This document shows positions 53,467-62,281 of a DNA stretch of 64,000 nucleotides, piece by piece. This DNA is from Lentisphaeria bacterium (GTDB lineage: Bacteria; Verrucomicrobiota; Lentisphaeria; Victivallales; UBA1829): assembly GCA_017456805.1 (NCBI GenBank), contig JAFTIQ010000003.1, positions 1-64,000 on the forward strand. The letters run 5' to 3'. Position 1 is the stretch's first letter. Each line of letters begins with the position of its first letter. The position numbers and the translations under genes were made by a program. Under the pieces are notes generated by a model. The model saw nothing but the letters and a program-made list of their open reading frames with translations. It searched no databases and was not told the DNA's origin.

Positions 53467-54607
53467 TCAGAGCCTCCCGGTCATCATAAAGATTGTTCAA
53501 AAATCCGGAAAGCATTTTTCCGAGCGTAGCCTCTTCCAGAAGAAACGCATCATGCCCGTAACTGGATTCAATATTGCAGTATGTTGTATCAATATCATTA
53601 TCCAGCAATGCGCGAACCAGTTCCCGGGATTGGGACGGCGGGAAAAGCCAGTCGCTGGAAAAGGAAACCACTAAGAACGGACATTTCACCTGTTTGAACG
53701 CCTTCGCCAGCTCTCCATCGTGACGCCCCGCAACATCAAAATAATCGATTGCACGGGTAATGTAAAGATAACTGTTTGCATCGAATCGTTCCACAAAACG
53801 GCTGCCCTGGTGCTCCAGATAACTTTCCACGCTGAAGTCTTTTTTGAACGCATAGGAATAATCTTCAGAAGATTGGAGTCTGCGCCCGAATTTTTTCCGC
53901 ATGGATTCTTCACTGAGATAGGTGATGTGCGCCAGCATCCGCGCGGTGGCAAGACCATGCTCCGGCTGTTCTGAATAATTTCCTTTGTTCCAATCCTGAT
54001 CATCCATGATGGCTTCTCTGCCCACCCAGTTGAATGCGATGGACTGGGCTGAGATCCGGGCAGTCGTGGCAATGGCAATGATACTTTCCATTTCATCCGG
54101 ATATTTGATGCCCCACTGGATCGCCTGCATTCCGCCCATGGATCCTCCGGCAACACAAAGCCATTTGGAAATTCCAAGATGTTCTTTCAGTTTCCGCTGG
54201 GCATCCACCATATCTTCAATGGTGATCACCGGAAAAGACATGTTGTAGGGTGTTCCGGTTTTGGGATTGATTGCTCCCGGTCCGGTGGATCCGCTGCAGC
54301 CGCCCAGAACGTTGGAACAGACAATAAAATAGCGGTTTGTATCAAAGGGTTTTCCGGGCCCGATCATGCTGTCCCACCAGCCGGGTTTCTCCTTTTCGCT
54401 TCCGGTATAATAGCCGGCGGCATGAGCATCTCCGGAGAGTGCGTGTTCAATCAGAATGGCGTTATCTTTTGCGGCGGAAAGTTCGCCGTAAGTCTCATAA
54501 CGGAGGGTGACAGGTGCCAGGATCTCCCCGCTGTGAAGACGGAGTCCTTCCTGAAATGTAAAATCGTGCGGCTGAACAATGCCAACGGAATCTGATTTAG
54601 TTGTCAT
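53456..54607 (-). CDS. metX: Homoserine O-acetyltransferase
   Basis: MetX acetylates homoserine with acetyl-CoA, the first dedicated methionine step. The 383-residue alpha/beta-hydrolase has catalytic Ser156 in GGSMGGMQ, Asp in FSSDWLFP and His in SYGHDAFL, plus LGGCSGSTGP and HALSGDAH near the N terminus. It is shared with metW in one operon. A terminator precedes it, so it has its own start of transcription or is read through from purC. Confidence 0.95.
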   Translation of the reverse strand: MTTKSDSVGIVQPHDFTFQEGLRLHSGEILAPVTLRYETYGELSAAKDNAILIEHALSGDAHAAGYYTGSEKEKPGWWDSMIGPGKPFDTNRYFIVCSNVLGGCSGSTGPGAINPKTGTPYNMSFPVITIEDMVDAQRKLKEHLGISKWLCVAGGSMGGMQAIQWGIKYPDEMESIIAIATTARISAQSIAFNWVGREAIMDDQDWNKGNYSEQPEHGLATARMLAHITYLSEESMRKKFGRRLQSSEDYSYAFKKDFSVESYLEHQGSRFVERFDANSYLYITRAIDYFDVAGRHDGELAKAFKQVKCPFLVVSFSSDWLFPPSQSRELVRALLDNDIDTTYCNIESSYGHDAFLLEEATLGKMLSGFLNNLYDDREALNEK

Positions 54608-54638
54608 GCCGCACTCCTTTCAAAAAATACAGGGGCGC

Positions 54639-54668
54639 AAAAGAAAGAACCCTTCTCAGAGGGTTCTT
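54639..54668 (-). terminator. Terminator overlapping the purC stop
   Basis: AAGAACCC and GGGTTCTT (54645-54652 and 54661-54668) form a perfect 8-bp stem with an 8-nt loop, followed on the minus strand by TCTTTT. The purC stop codon lies in the loop. Confidence 0.75.
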
Positions 54669-55552
54669 CCTGCGATCCGCTGCAATGCGTCAAGATATTT
54701 GTCCCGTGTTTTGAAGACGATATCCTGGGGAAGCTCAGGGGCGGGAGGTGTTTTATCCCAATCAAGGCTTTCCAGATAATCACGGACGAACTGTTTATCG
54801 AGACTGACGGGGGAGCAACCGATTTGGTAAGCGTCTTTCGGCCAGTATCTGCTGGAGTCCGGAGTGAGCACTTCATCAATAACGATCACTTCACCATCGA
54901 CTTCGCCGAATTCGAATTTCGTATCAGCCAGAATAATGCCTTTTGTTTCGGCATAATCTGCAGCTTCGGAGTAAAGTCTGATTGCCAGCTCAGCAACGCG
55001 TTTTGCCTTTTCTTCGCCGACGATCTTTGCTGCTTCTTCGGGGCTGATATTGATATCATGACCTTCTTCAGCCTTGGTGGAAGGTGTGAAGAGAGGCTTG
55101 TCAAGCTTTTCAGCCTGACGGTAACCTTCGCGGAGTTTCATTCCGCAAACGGTTCCATCCTTCTTATAGGAGGACCATCCGCTTCCGGTAATATAACCGC
55201 GGACGATACATTCCAGAGGAATGGTTTTGGCTTTTTTCACGATCATAGAGCGGCCCTGAAGGTCTTTTTCATAAGGCTTCAGAGCTGCGGGAAACTGCGA
55301 TGCATCGGCGCAGATCAGGTGATTGGGAGCCCAGGTGAACTTCTCAAACCAGAAAAGAGACATTTGAGTAAGAACACGGCCTTTATCAGGGATCCCGTTC
55401 GGCATAACGCAGTCGAACGCACTGATACGGTCCGTCGCGATAAACAGAAGAGAGTCGCCAAGGTCATAAATATCACGAACCTTGCCGCGGCTGATGGGGG
55501 TCATCCCCGCAATTTCTGTGCTCAGAAGAGCGCCGTTTGCATCGTATTTCAT
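54656..55552 (-). CDS. purC: SAICAR synthetase
   Basis: PurC joins aspartate to CAIR in purine synthesis. The 298-residue protein has SRGKVRDIYDLGDSLLFIATDRISAFD, ECIVRGYITGSGW, FTPSTKAEEGHD and LADTKFEFG, with the length of the longer, yeast-like PurC type. It lies 8 bp after rplU and ends in a terminator. Confidence 0.96.
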   Translation of the reverse strand: MKYDANGALLSTEIAGMTPISRGKVRDIYDLGDSLLFIATDRISAFDCVMPNGIPDKGRVLTQMSLFWFEKFTWAPNHLICADASQFPAALKPYEKDLQGRSMIVKKAKTIPLECIVRGYITGSGWSSYKKDGTVCGMKLREGYRQAEKLDKPLFTPSTKAEEGHDINISPEEAAKIVGEEKAKRVAELAIRLYSEAADYAETKGIILADTKFEFGEVDGEVIVIDEVLTPDSSRYWPKDAYQIGCSPVSLDKQFVRDYLESLDWDKTPPAPELPQDIVFKTRDKYLDALQRIAGRTL

Positions 55553-55560
55553 AATCGTTC

Positions 55561-55866
55561 TCAGCCCACAGAAAGAATTTTAACTCTGGTGAGTTCCTGT
55601 CTGTGACCCTTGCGGCGACGATAGCCTTTGCGGCGTTTCATCTTGAATGCAATGAGTTTGGGACCGCGGAAATGTTCCACGATTTCTGCTTCAACTTTTG
55701 CACCTGCTGCTTCTGCACCGACTTTGAGGCCTGCGCCTTCGCCGATTGCAAGAACTTTGTCAAAGGTGATTTTGCTGCCAACTTCGCCTGCAAGACGTTC
55801 AACTGCAACGATTTCTTCGCTGCGGACGGTCAACTGTTTGCCGCCTGTGCTGATAATTGCGTACAT
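55561..55866 (-). CDS. rplU: Ribosomal protein L21
   Basis: L21 is an early-binding 50S protein. The 101-residue frame begins YAIISTGGKQ and ends KMKRRKGYRRRKGHRQELTRVKI, both diagnostic. The usual partner rpmA (L27) is not downstream; purC follows. A promoter lies 52 bp upstream. Confidence 0.96.
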   Translation of the reverse strand: MYAIISTGGKQLTVRSEEIVAVERLAGEVGSKITFDKVLAIGEGAGLKVGAEAAGAKVEAEIVEHFRGPKLIAFKMKRRKGYRRRKGHRQELTRVKILSVG

Positions 55867-55917
55867 CTTTTTATCTCCTGATTATGTTGTTTGTGTTCAA
55901 AAAATCCATAGAGAAGT

Positions 55918-55947
55918 ATAATATATCACCTTTTTTCAATTTTGCAA
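55918..55947 (-). promoter_or_regulatory. Promoter of rplU-purC
   Basis: On the minus strand TTGCAA (55947-55942) precedes TATTAT (55923-55918) by 18 bp; the overlapping TATATT (55925-55920) would give 16 bp. Confidence 0.6.
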
Positions 55948-56004
55948 GTCATTTTTTGCTTTGTTTTCAAAATGAACTCAAAATCCAAAGGTTTTTTCTT
56001 CCCT

Positions 56005-56982
56005 TTACATCAATTTCAATCCCGGAAGATCCTGAATATCTACAAGACCAACTACTTTCCCATCTGCATCCACCACAGGAAGGTCATCAATGGATTTGTT
56101 CTCCACAACCTTCAAAATTTCAACTGCAAAGGCATCAAAACGGATGGATATGGGATTCTTTACCATGACTTCCCCGATCTTCTTTTCAAAAATTCCGGGC
56201 GTTTGGGCAATCCGGCGGAAATCTCCATCCGTGAAAATCCCTTTCAGATTGTTTGCTTCATCTGCAATGATCGCTGAACCGCAGCGTGCTTCTGTCATCT
56301 TGACCAGCGTTTCCGCAACGGTCGCATCCGCCGTCACCTTCGCCATCCGGTCACTGTCACGCATCACATCGGAGACCTTCATGGTAACAGCTCTTCCGAT
56401 CGCTCCGGAAGGATGAAGTCTGCCGTAATCAGCTTTGGTGAAGTTCCGCAAATGCATCAAAGTAACTGCAAGGGCATCTCCCAATGCAAGATGTGCTGTG
56501 GATGATGTAGTAGGCGCAAGATTGAACGGGCAAGCCTCTCTGGGAACCGGCGCAACAACGGCAATATCACTCAGCTTGGCAAGGGAAGATTCCCCATTGC
56601 CGGAGAAACTGGCAATCTTGACTCCCAATCTTTTCGCAGGCAGAATCACATGAAGCAGTTCATCTGTTTCCCCGCTGTAACTCAAGGCAAGAAGCAAATC
56701 CCCTTCCTGGATCATTCCAAGATCGCCATGCATCGCTTCCACAGGGTGAAGAAAGATCGCCGTAGATCCGGTACTTGCCAGACTTGCTGCCATCTTTTTT
56801 CCGATATGACCGCTTTTCCCGACGCCTGTCACAACGATCTTTCCGCCGTTATTGATCAGCTCAATGATCGTTTCCACCAATTCCAGAAAAGAGTCTCCCA
56901 GGGAATCACGGATTTGCGCGATCCCGGCAATTTCAATATCCAATACCTCGCGGGCTTTTTCCAATGCCAATGCTTTATCCAT
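56005..56982 (-). CDS. kdsD: Arabinose-5-phosphate isomerase
   Basis: KdsD converts ribulose-5-phosphate to arabinose-5-phosphate, the first step to KDO of lipopolysaccharide. The 325-residue protein has an N-terminal SIS domain (TGVGKSGHIGKKMAASLAS, HPVEAMHGDLGM) and two C-terminal CBS domains (about 205-325). Length is standard for KpsF/GutQ. It lies 100 bp after a HAD phosphatase gene on the same strand. Confidence 0.92.
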   Translation of the reverse strand: MDKALALEKAREVLDIEIAGIAQIRDSLGDSFLELVETIIELINNGGKIVVTGVGKSGHIGKKMAASLASTGSTAIFLHPVEAMHGDLGMIQEGDLLLALSYSGETDELLHVILPAKRLGVKIASFSGNGESSLAKLSDIAVVAPVPREACPFNLAPTTSSTAHLALGDALAVTLMHLRNFTKADYGRLHPSGAIGRAVTMKVSDVMRDSDRMAKVTADATVAETLVKMTEARCGSAIIADEANNLKGIFTDGDFRRIAQTPGIFEKKIGEVMVKNPISIRFDAFAVEILKVVENKSIDDLPVVDADGKVVGLVDIQDLPGLKLM

Positions 56983-57082
56983 TCACACACCTCTGTTTTT
57001 TCAGAAAATCCTGTTCCTGTTAAAGTACTACAAATTTCCGTTTTTTCAAGTTCTTTTCCAAAAAAACATGATTACATTTCTG

Positions 57083-57742
57083 TCAAACGGTTTCACGGAA
57101 AATCTTTTCAAGGAGAGCAATGCATCCGGAGAAATTCTCTGCCTTATATACAACTTCCGCCTCACCTGAGCTCCCGAAGCCGTATTCACAGAAAATACTC
57201 TTGACGCCGCTCCGTGACGCAAAGTTGAGATCCGTATGGTTATCCCCAATCATACAAGTCCATTCCGGTGAAACTTCATATTTTTTCATCAGATGGAACA
57301 ATGCATCCGGTTCCGGCTTCAACGGAAATCCGGAGCCCCCGCCAATGTTCTCAGCCAGATACGGGAGCAATCCGAAGTGACGGAGAATCTTTTCGCTCAC
57401 CGCCACCGGTTTGTTGCTGACAACTGTCAGGATCCATCCTGCAGCATGAAGCTTCCGGAATCCTTCTGCAACATCGGCATATAAAAAAGAATCCCGGACA
57501 GGATCCGCGGCATAATGCTGAACCATTCTGCTGACACTCTCTTCCGGCGGAACGGTCAGCCGGACATCTGCCAGTGACCGTTCCATCAGTTTGACTGCGC
57601 CATCGCCTGTAAAGGAGGCGATAATTTTCGGGTCCAACGGTGAAAAACCGAAATCCATCCGGGTTCGGTTGACGGCAGCCGCGATTCCTCCCACGGAGTC
57701 GATCAGCGTGCCGTCAAGATCAAAAACAAGAAGTTTTTTCAT
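57083..57742 (-). CDS. HAD-family phosphatase, phosphoglycolate phosphatase-like
   Basis: The 219-residue protein has HAD motif I DLDGTLIDS (near 8-16), a four-helix cap, motif II VVSNKP, motif III Lys in LKPEPDAL and motif IV MIGDNHTDLNFA. Gph, which removes phosphate from 2-phosphoglycolate, is the closest reading, but sugar phosphatases look alike. It is larger than KdsC and has a cap, so it is not the KDO-8-P phosphatase despite the kdsD neighbour. It starts 5 bp after the small secreted protein gene. Confidence 0.85.
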   Translation of the reverse strand: MKKLLVFDLDGTLIDSVGGIAAAVNRTRMDFGFSPLDPKIIASFTGDGAVKLMERSLADVRLTVPPEESVSRMVQHYAADPVRDSFLYADVAEGFRKLHAAGWILTVVSNKPVAVSEKILRHFGLLPYLAENIGGGSGFPLKPEPDALFHLMKKYEVSPEWTCMIGDNHTDLNFASRSGVKSIFCEYGFGSSGEAEVVYKAENFSGCIALLEKIFRETV

Positions 57743-57747
57743 TGTCT

Positions 57748-58650
57748 TCAGCGGGTGAATGCAGCACTTTCATTTTTCAGTTTTGCATCAAATGCCGCAT
57801 TAGAGATCGGGGACTGCTGCTGCCAGAGAGCAAACTTGAAGTCTTTCATGGCAGGATTCAAATCGATCTGAACCCAGTTTGTCCATTCGTTGACAGAGCG
57901 GATCTTTCCTTTGAGGATATTCGTCTGGTCGATCTGCAGCCAGACAGGACCCTGACCTTTGCTCTTGTCCGCAGCAGAACCGTCAAATTTGCTGTCGCGG
58001 AAGATGAAAGAGGTATCATCTTTGCCCAGAGGATAGACTTTGGGAGCTGCCGGATAGGTTCTTGCATTGGTAACGATTTCACGTCCGTATTCAGGACCTC
58101 CCCAGATGGGAACTTTCTTTTCATTTCTGACAAGAGTGGAGGGAATACAGGTGAATGTGACGCTTGCTTTCGTGGGTTCTTCCAGTGTGTTTTCAGAGGG
58201 CTTGATCATCCCCCAGAGAACAGGAGAATCCGGGCGCATGTAGAAAATTACATCAAATTTGCTTCCGTCAAAATTCAATGCGATTTTGATTCCGGCGTTC
58301 TTTCCATCTTTCCAGGGCTGGACATCGCTTGCTTTGACAGCCAGCTTTCTCATATGGATCCCGTTGACTTCAAACTGGAAGCTTTTTGTCAGAGGACAAA
58401 ATCCGTAATCACCTGCCCAGAGACGGATCTCTGTCTGAGACGGCTTGCCGTTCATCGGTTTGCTCATTGCCAGAACCACTTCATAAGAGTTGTACTGGTT
58501 GGAGATTTTAGCTCCCTGACGGACTGCCCAGGTGTCAGGCTGATAAACATGGATCTGTTTAACGTCTGCTCTGACGGGCGCGTGATCCTGTGCAAAAGAG
58601 GTTCCAGCCAGAAGGGTGAGTGCAATCGCTGCAATGTGTTTCAGTTTCAT
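57748..58650 (-). CDS. Secreted protein of unknown function
   Basis: The 300-residue protein has a signal peptide (MKLKHIAAIALTLLAGTSFA) and a beta-rich mature part without membrane helices. AAGGAG overlaps the 3' end of the DUF4838 gene and only 2 bp separate them, so translation is coupled. Such beta-sandwich-like proteins often bind or cut glycans beside DUF4838 partners, but no family was recognised. Confidence 0.65.
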   Translation of the reverse strand: MKLKHIAAIALTLLAGTSFAQDHAPVRADVKQIHVYQPDTWAVRQGAKISNQYNSYEVVLAMSKPMNGKPSQTEIRLWAGDYGFCPLTKSFQFEVNGIHMRKLAVKASDVQPWKDGKNAGIKIALNFDGSKFDVIFYMRPDSPVLWGMIKPSENTLEEPTKASVTFTCIPSTLVRNEKKVPIWGGPEYGREIVTNARTYPAAPKVYPLGKDDTSFIFRDSKFDGSAADKSKGQGPVWLQIDQTNILKGKIRSVNEWTNWVQIDLNPAMKDFKFALWQQQSPISNAAFDAKLKNESAAFTR

Positions 58651-58652
58651 TT

Positions 58653-61232
58653 TTATTCTCCTTTCCCTGCGAATTTAATGAGACCGTACATATTAAGATT
58701 GTGGTTGTTTCCAAGAGTCATTGCTGTTCCGCTGTATTCCCGGTTGCTGCCGGCTTTGTTCCGGACAATGTTGCAGTGCCAGGTGTCGTAAACAGTGGGA
58801 ACGGAATTTTCTGTTTTGAATACGGAGAAGGGGATATAAAATTCCGCGGTCCAAAAATCTTTTCCGTATCTGGACTCCAGTTTGAATCCGGGAGCCTTCC
58901 AGAAAGAATCAAAAGGCTGCGGGATGGGCAGATGCCGTTTTGTGCCGAGGAACATCTGTTTCAGGGGGTCAAAGACAAACTGGAATTCCACTTCTTTTCC
59001 GAGTCCGGGAGAGAAGAAAACTTCAAAGTTGTCATTGTAGAAAACATCATTGTCTTTGCTGACCGTTGTGGGATATTTTGTTTCCAAGAGACCATAGATC
59101 CCGGTTTTATCCCAGGCAAGTTTGATGGACGCCGGATATTTGATCGGAGTGCTGCTGCCTTTGGGATCCATCAGTTTCATGGGCTTGACTTTTGCCCAGA
59201 ACGCTTCGCTTCCGTTACCATCAATGGCAACTTTATCTTTCCGGAGCAATTGATAAACACTGTAGACCGGACGTTCGTAGGAAAGCTGATTTTTTACAGA
59301 TTCAATGGCTTTTTTCCAGGGAGCCATAAACAGTTTCAGCCGCTGTGCTTCCACAGTACCCGGTTTTACGGATTGCTGTGCCGCGGCAAGAATTTTTTCC
59401 ATTTTCAGAAGTTCCGGCATGGGATAAACAACGTTCCGCGCAGAGTCTTCCGAATTCAGTGCATATTTCATATAGCAATCCCGGAGCAGCTGATGAAATT
59501 CCCGGAGATGTTTTCCTGTTTCTTTGCCGTAGAACGGTTCCCAGTGGGCATCGATCGCCGCAGCTGCATCCCAGTTGGGATTCCACATGGACCGGTATGC
59601 CGCATAAGAGGAGTAGTAGTAATGCCAGATATGTCCCGGAGCATTGATGCAATGGTCAAAGAACATGGTGGTTCTGCCGAAGTATTTTCCGAGAACTTTC
59701 GGAATATCTCCAACCATTTCCCCGTTGACCGCCTGAACAAAGGGATTCGTGCCCGTATAAAGCCAGAGGCCCTGCACCGGACGGTTGCCCAGTGATTCAT
59801 ACCATTCCTTCGTTACCTGAAGAATGAATTCCCGTTTTTTCGGACTGCGGATCTTGTTGGGGATATCGCCCAGACAGAGGAACACTTCCGTGTTGTCCGG
59901 CAGGGTCCAGCGGGGATCATCGGCGGCATATTGAACATTATAATATGCCATGATGTAAAGACTGGTTCCGGGAATCTCTTTTTTCAGTTTGTTGGCAAGA
60001 TACTGATGAAGTCTTCCGTATACGTTAGCCATTGCGGCAGAACTGCTTGTGCCAGCTTTGCCGTAACGTTTCAAATCTTTTTCCGTCATCAGACCGAGTT
60101 CTCTCACGATGGGGTGGCTGATCAGTTCTGTATCCGGCAGAAGAGTATCGCAGATTCCGAAGGAGAAGTAGGTGGAGTTGCAGGCATGAGAGAATCCGCC
60201 TTCATCGATTTTTCCGCCGGACTGATAAAACTTCTTGGCAGATTCGATCAGAAGATCCGCAAAAGCAAAATTGACCGGATCATAGTAATTTCCAATATGA
60301 GCTTTGGGGTTGTACCAGAGATTTCCGGCGGGGGATTTGTAAAAAATCGTTTCCAGTTTGTCCGGATATGCTTTTGCGATCCGTTCTGGGAACGGACAGT
60401 GAGTTCCGCCTCCGGGGATGGTTCTTCCCATACGCCAGCGATCCCAGAAAAGATGATCTGTATCATTCAATTTTCCGAGATAAGGCTCCCAATATTTCTT
60501 GGAAGCAGGCTTGCGGATGCTGTCACCAAGATAATAGATCCCGTTTCTGCCGTCCATATAAGGGGCATCCGTGTAGGAAACAGGGGTAAGAGTCAGATCT
60601 TTGATCTCCGGCCAGATCGTTCCATATTCTCCGGGGAAGAAGTAACGGACTCCGAGAAAACGTTCCACAAAATCATACGCCGCATATTTTGTTCCGGTGC
60701 TGGAACCTTTTCCTTCCAGCGGTTTCATATTGTACCCTTCGATCAGGGATGAGTCATTCCCGGCAAGAATGATCCCGCGTTCAAAGGTTTTGACTGCCAG
60801 CCCCTGCGGCGGAAGTTTGGCAACATCAACACCGTGTTTCCGGGTGATCTCATTGTCGCCGACAACGATCATGAATTTTGCTTTATGAGCATCTTTCACA
60901 TCAAGAACAACGGGGCTTGATCCTGTGCATTTTTCAATAGCTTCCCGGAGAATTTCGATTGCGGGAGCAATACTCTTTTCTGTTTTGTTTCTGCCTTGCA
61001 TCCGGCTTTCCGCTTTCAGATCGGCGACAATGGCAAAATTGTGTTTGCCCGCCGTTATCATTTGAACCGGAGCATGAGAAGGAGCCCGTTCAAATTTCAC
61101 CGGTACAAGTTCCACTGTTTTGAGTTTTGCATCCGTTACCAGACCGGGAGTCCCGGCAGAGATGGAAAAGGTTGACAGCATTCCTGCTGCACCTATGAGA
61201 ACTGTAAGCACTGTTTTTTTGAATTTCAACAT
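58653..61232 (-). CDS. Secreted DUF4838 glycan-active protein with CBM9-like C terminus
   Basis: The product of about 859 residues has a signal peptide after LKFKKTVLTVLIGAAG. An N-terminal alpha-glucuronidase-like (GH67-N type) domain has IVVGDNEITRKHGVD and YAAYDFVERFLGVRYFFPGEYGTIWP. A central DUF4838 region follows (about 330-600, YIMAYYNVQYAADD, CLGDIPNKI, WLYTGTNPFVQAVNGEMVGDIP). The C-terminal part (about 665-861) reads as a CBM9-like domain (YSVYQLLRKDKVAIDGNGSEAFWAKV, WTAEFYIPFSVF). The ATG at 61232 has better ribosome-site spacing than that at 61238. It lies 11 bp after the pseudopilin gene. Confidence 0.75.
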   Translation of the reverse strand: MLKFKKTVLTVLIGAAGMLSTFSISAGTPGLVTDAKLKTVELVPVKFERAPSHAPVQMITAGKHNFAIVADLKAESRMQGRNKTEKSIAPAIEILREAIEKCTGSSPVVLDVKDAHKAKFMIVVGDNEITRKHGVDVAKLPPQGLAVKTFERGIILAGNDSSLIEGYNMKPLEGKGSSTGTKYAAYDFVERFLGVRYFFPGEYGTIWPEIKDLTLTPVSYTDAPYMDGRNGIYYLGDSIRKPASKKYWEPYLGKLNDTDHLFWDRWRMGRTIPGGGTHCPFPERIAKAYPDKLETIFYKSPAGNLWYNPKAHIGNYYDPVNFAFADLLIESAKKFYQSGGKIDEGGFSHACNSTYFSFGICDTLLPDTELISHPIVRELGLMTEKDLKRYGKAGTSSSAAMANVYGRLHQYLANKLKKEIPGTSLYIMAYYNVQYAADDPRWTLPDNTEVFLCLGDIPNKIRSPKKREFILQVTKEWYESLGNRPVQGLWLYTGTNPFVQAVNGEMVGDIPKVLGKYFGRTTMFFDHCINAPGHIWHYYYSSYAAYRSMWNPNWDAAAAIDAHWEPFYGKETGKHLREFHQLLRDCYMKYALNSEDSARNVVYPMPELLKMEKILAAAQQSVKPGTVEAQRLKLFMAPWKKAIESVKNQLSYERPVYSVYQLLRKDKVAIDGNGSEAFWAKVKPMKLMDPKGSSTPIKYPASIKLAWDKTGIYGLLETKYPTTVSKDNDVFYNDNFEVFFSPGLGKEVEFQFVFDPLKQMFLGTKRHLPIPQPFDSFWKAPGFKLESRYGKDFWTAEFYIPFSVFKTENSVPTVYDTWHCNIVRNKAGSNREYSGTAMTLGNNHNLNMYGLIKFAGKGE

Positions 61233-61243
61233 GATCATGTTCC

Positions 61244-62032
61244 TTAATTATAGGGTGAATAACCATAAGTATATTCGGAGATCGGTCCCCAAACAGGCTG
61301 AACCTGAGAAACCTGAGATTGTTTTCTCCAGGGGAAATAGCCGAATTGATATCCCTGAATATTCAAACGGGTCCAACCTTCAGCAGATACATGAGAATCC
61401 GCCCAGAGAACATTGCTCTTCATGGAGTGTCGGTAGCAGAGCTGCTTGTAAGGTTCTCCTGAAAATTCAACATTTCCGTATCTTCTATAATTTTCTTTGT
61501 CAAAACTGTACCAACCGTCCGCATTAAGAATCACATTACTGGGCTGATCAACTTTTTTAACATAGTTATTGCCTGTAGTTCCCAAATTTGCAACATTTTC
61601 TCCGAAGCACTGTTTGTTATAGGGATAAGAACATCCGTATGCCAAAGTGTAACGATCATTAATGGTGATTTTACCCGCCATGGTGGGACAGAGAAGAAAG
61701 TCGGGAGCAAGTGTTCCACTCTGTTTGATTTCATCCGTATGCCCGATGTAAGGGGCAATTGCATTGGGCCAGTAATAGGTTCCGCTCCCGGAATCTTTTC
61801 CGTTTCTGGAAATTGGATAGAATCCGTCATATTCGCCCACATATTGAGCGAAACCGAGACCAATCTGTTTCAACTGGTTTTTACAGCTGGTGGCTCTTCC
61901 TTTTTCCCGGGCGGAATTCAGTGCCGGCAAAAGCATTCCTGCAAGAATTGCAATGATTGCGATCACAACAAGCAGCTCAATCAAAGTAAATCGCGGTGAA
62001 TTTCGAATGTACTTTTTTTGGTAATCTCTCAT
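61244..62032 (-). CDS. DUF1559-type pseudopilin with prepilin cleavage motif
   Basis: The ATG at 62032 is chosen because a strong AAGGAGGT precedes it. The product (262 residues) has a short basic leader then [18 protein letters not shown], the type IV prepilin cleavage and methylation motif, and a globular part starting [25 protein letters not shown]. Near the C terminus [19 protein letters not shown] fits the H-X9-DG family motif with DS in place of DG. A perfect TTGACA-17-TATAAT promoter lies upstream. Such proteins are numerous in Lentisphaerota and their task is poorly known; in this position it probably belongs to the glycan response. Confidence 0.9.
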   Translation of the reverse strand: MRDYQKKYIRNSPRFTLIELLVVIAIIAILAGMLLPALNSAREKGRATSCKNQLKQIGLGFAQYVGEYDGFYPISRNGKDSGSGTYYWPNAIAPYIGHTDEIKQSGTLAPDFLLCPTMAGKITINDRYTLAYGCSYPYNKQCFGENVANLGTTGNNYVKKVDQPSNVILNADGWYSFDKENYRRYGNVEFSGEPYKQLCYRHSMKSNVLWADSHVSAEGWTRLNIQGYQFGYFPWRKQSQVSQVQPVWGPISEYTYGYSPYN

Positions 62033-62135
62033 GATTACCTCCTTTCCTTGTTTTGTAAATTTAACACATAAAATCCTTTTTTTCAAGAGAATAAACGGTC
62101 GTTTTCTACTTTTTTCTGTCAAAAAAAATAAAATA

Positions 62136-62145
62136 ACCCATTTAT
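62136..62145. promoter_or_regulatory. Operator box A of the pseudopilin operon
   Basis: ACCCATTTAT lies within AAATAA-5-TTATTT symmetry (62131-62147), about 20-30 bp downstream of the pseudopilin -10 box. The same 10-mer recurs at 62227-62236, overlapping the regulator's -35. Confidence 0.5.
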
Positions 62146-62165
62146 TTCAAGTGCCTTCCGGAACT

Positions 62166-62194
62166 ATTATACATCAAATTATAGAAATTGTCAA
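62166..62194 (-). promoter_or_regulatory. Consensus sigma70 promoter of the pseudopilin operon
   Basis: On the minus strand TTGACA (62194-62189) is followed by exactly 17 bp and TATAAT (62171-62166): a perfect match to consensus, which suggests strong expression unless repressed. The ATG is about 130 bp downstream. Confidence 0.85.
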
Positions 62195-62223
62195 TATTTT
62201 TATCATTTTTTTTTAAGGCTTTA

Positions 62224-62252
62224 TTGACCCATTTATAAAGATGTGCTATATT
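62224..62252 (+). promoter_or_regulatory. Promoter and operator box B of the GntR/LacI regulator
   Basis: TTGACC (62224-62229) and TATATT (62247-62252) are 17 bp apart, 30 bp upstream of the regulator ATG. The operator-like ACCCATTTAT (62227-62236) overlaps the -35, consistent with autoregulation. Confidence 0.7.
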
Positions 62253-62281
62253 ATAACAACGGAAGGAGAAGGAGGTTTTTT

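Noticed and set aside
57083..57742. The HAD gene next to kdsD as KdsC (KDO-8-phosphate phosphatase)
   Set aside because: It is too long and has a cap domain; KdsC is a short capless HAD protein.
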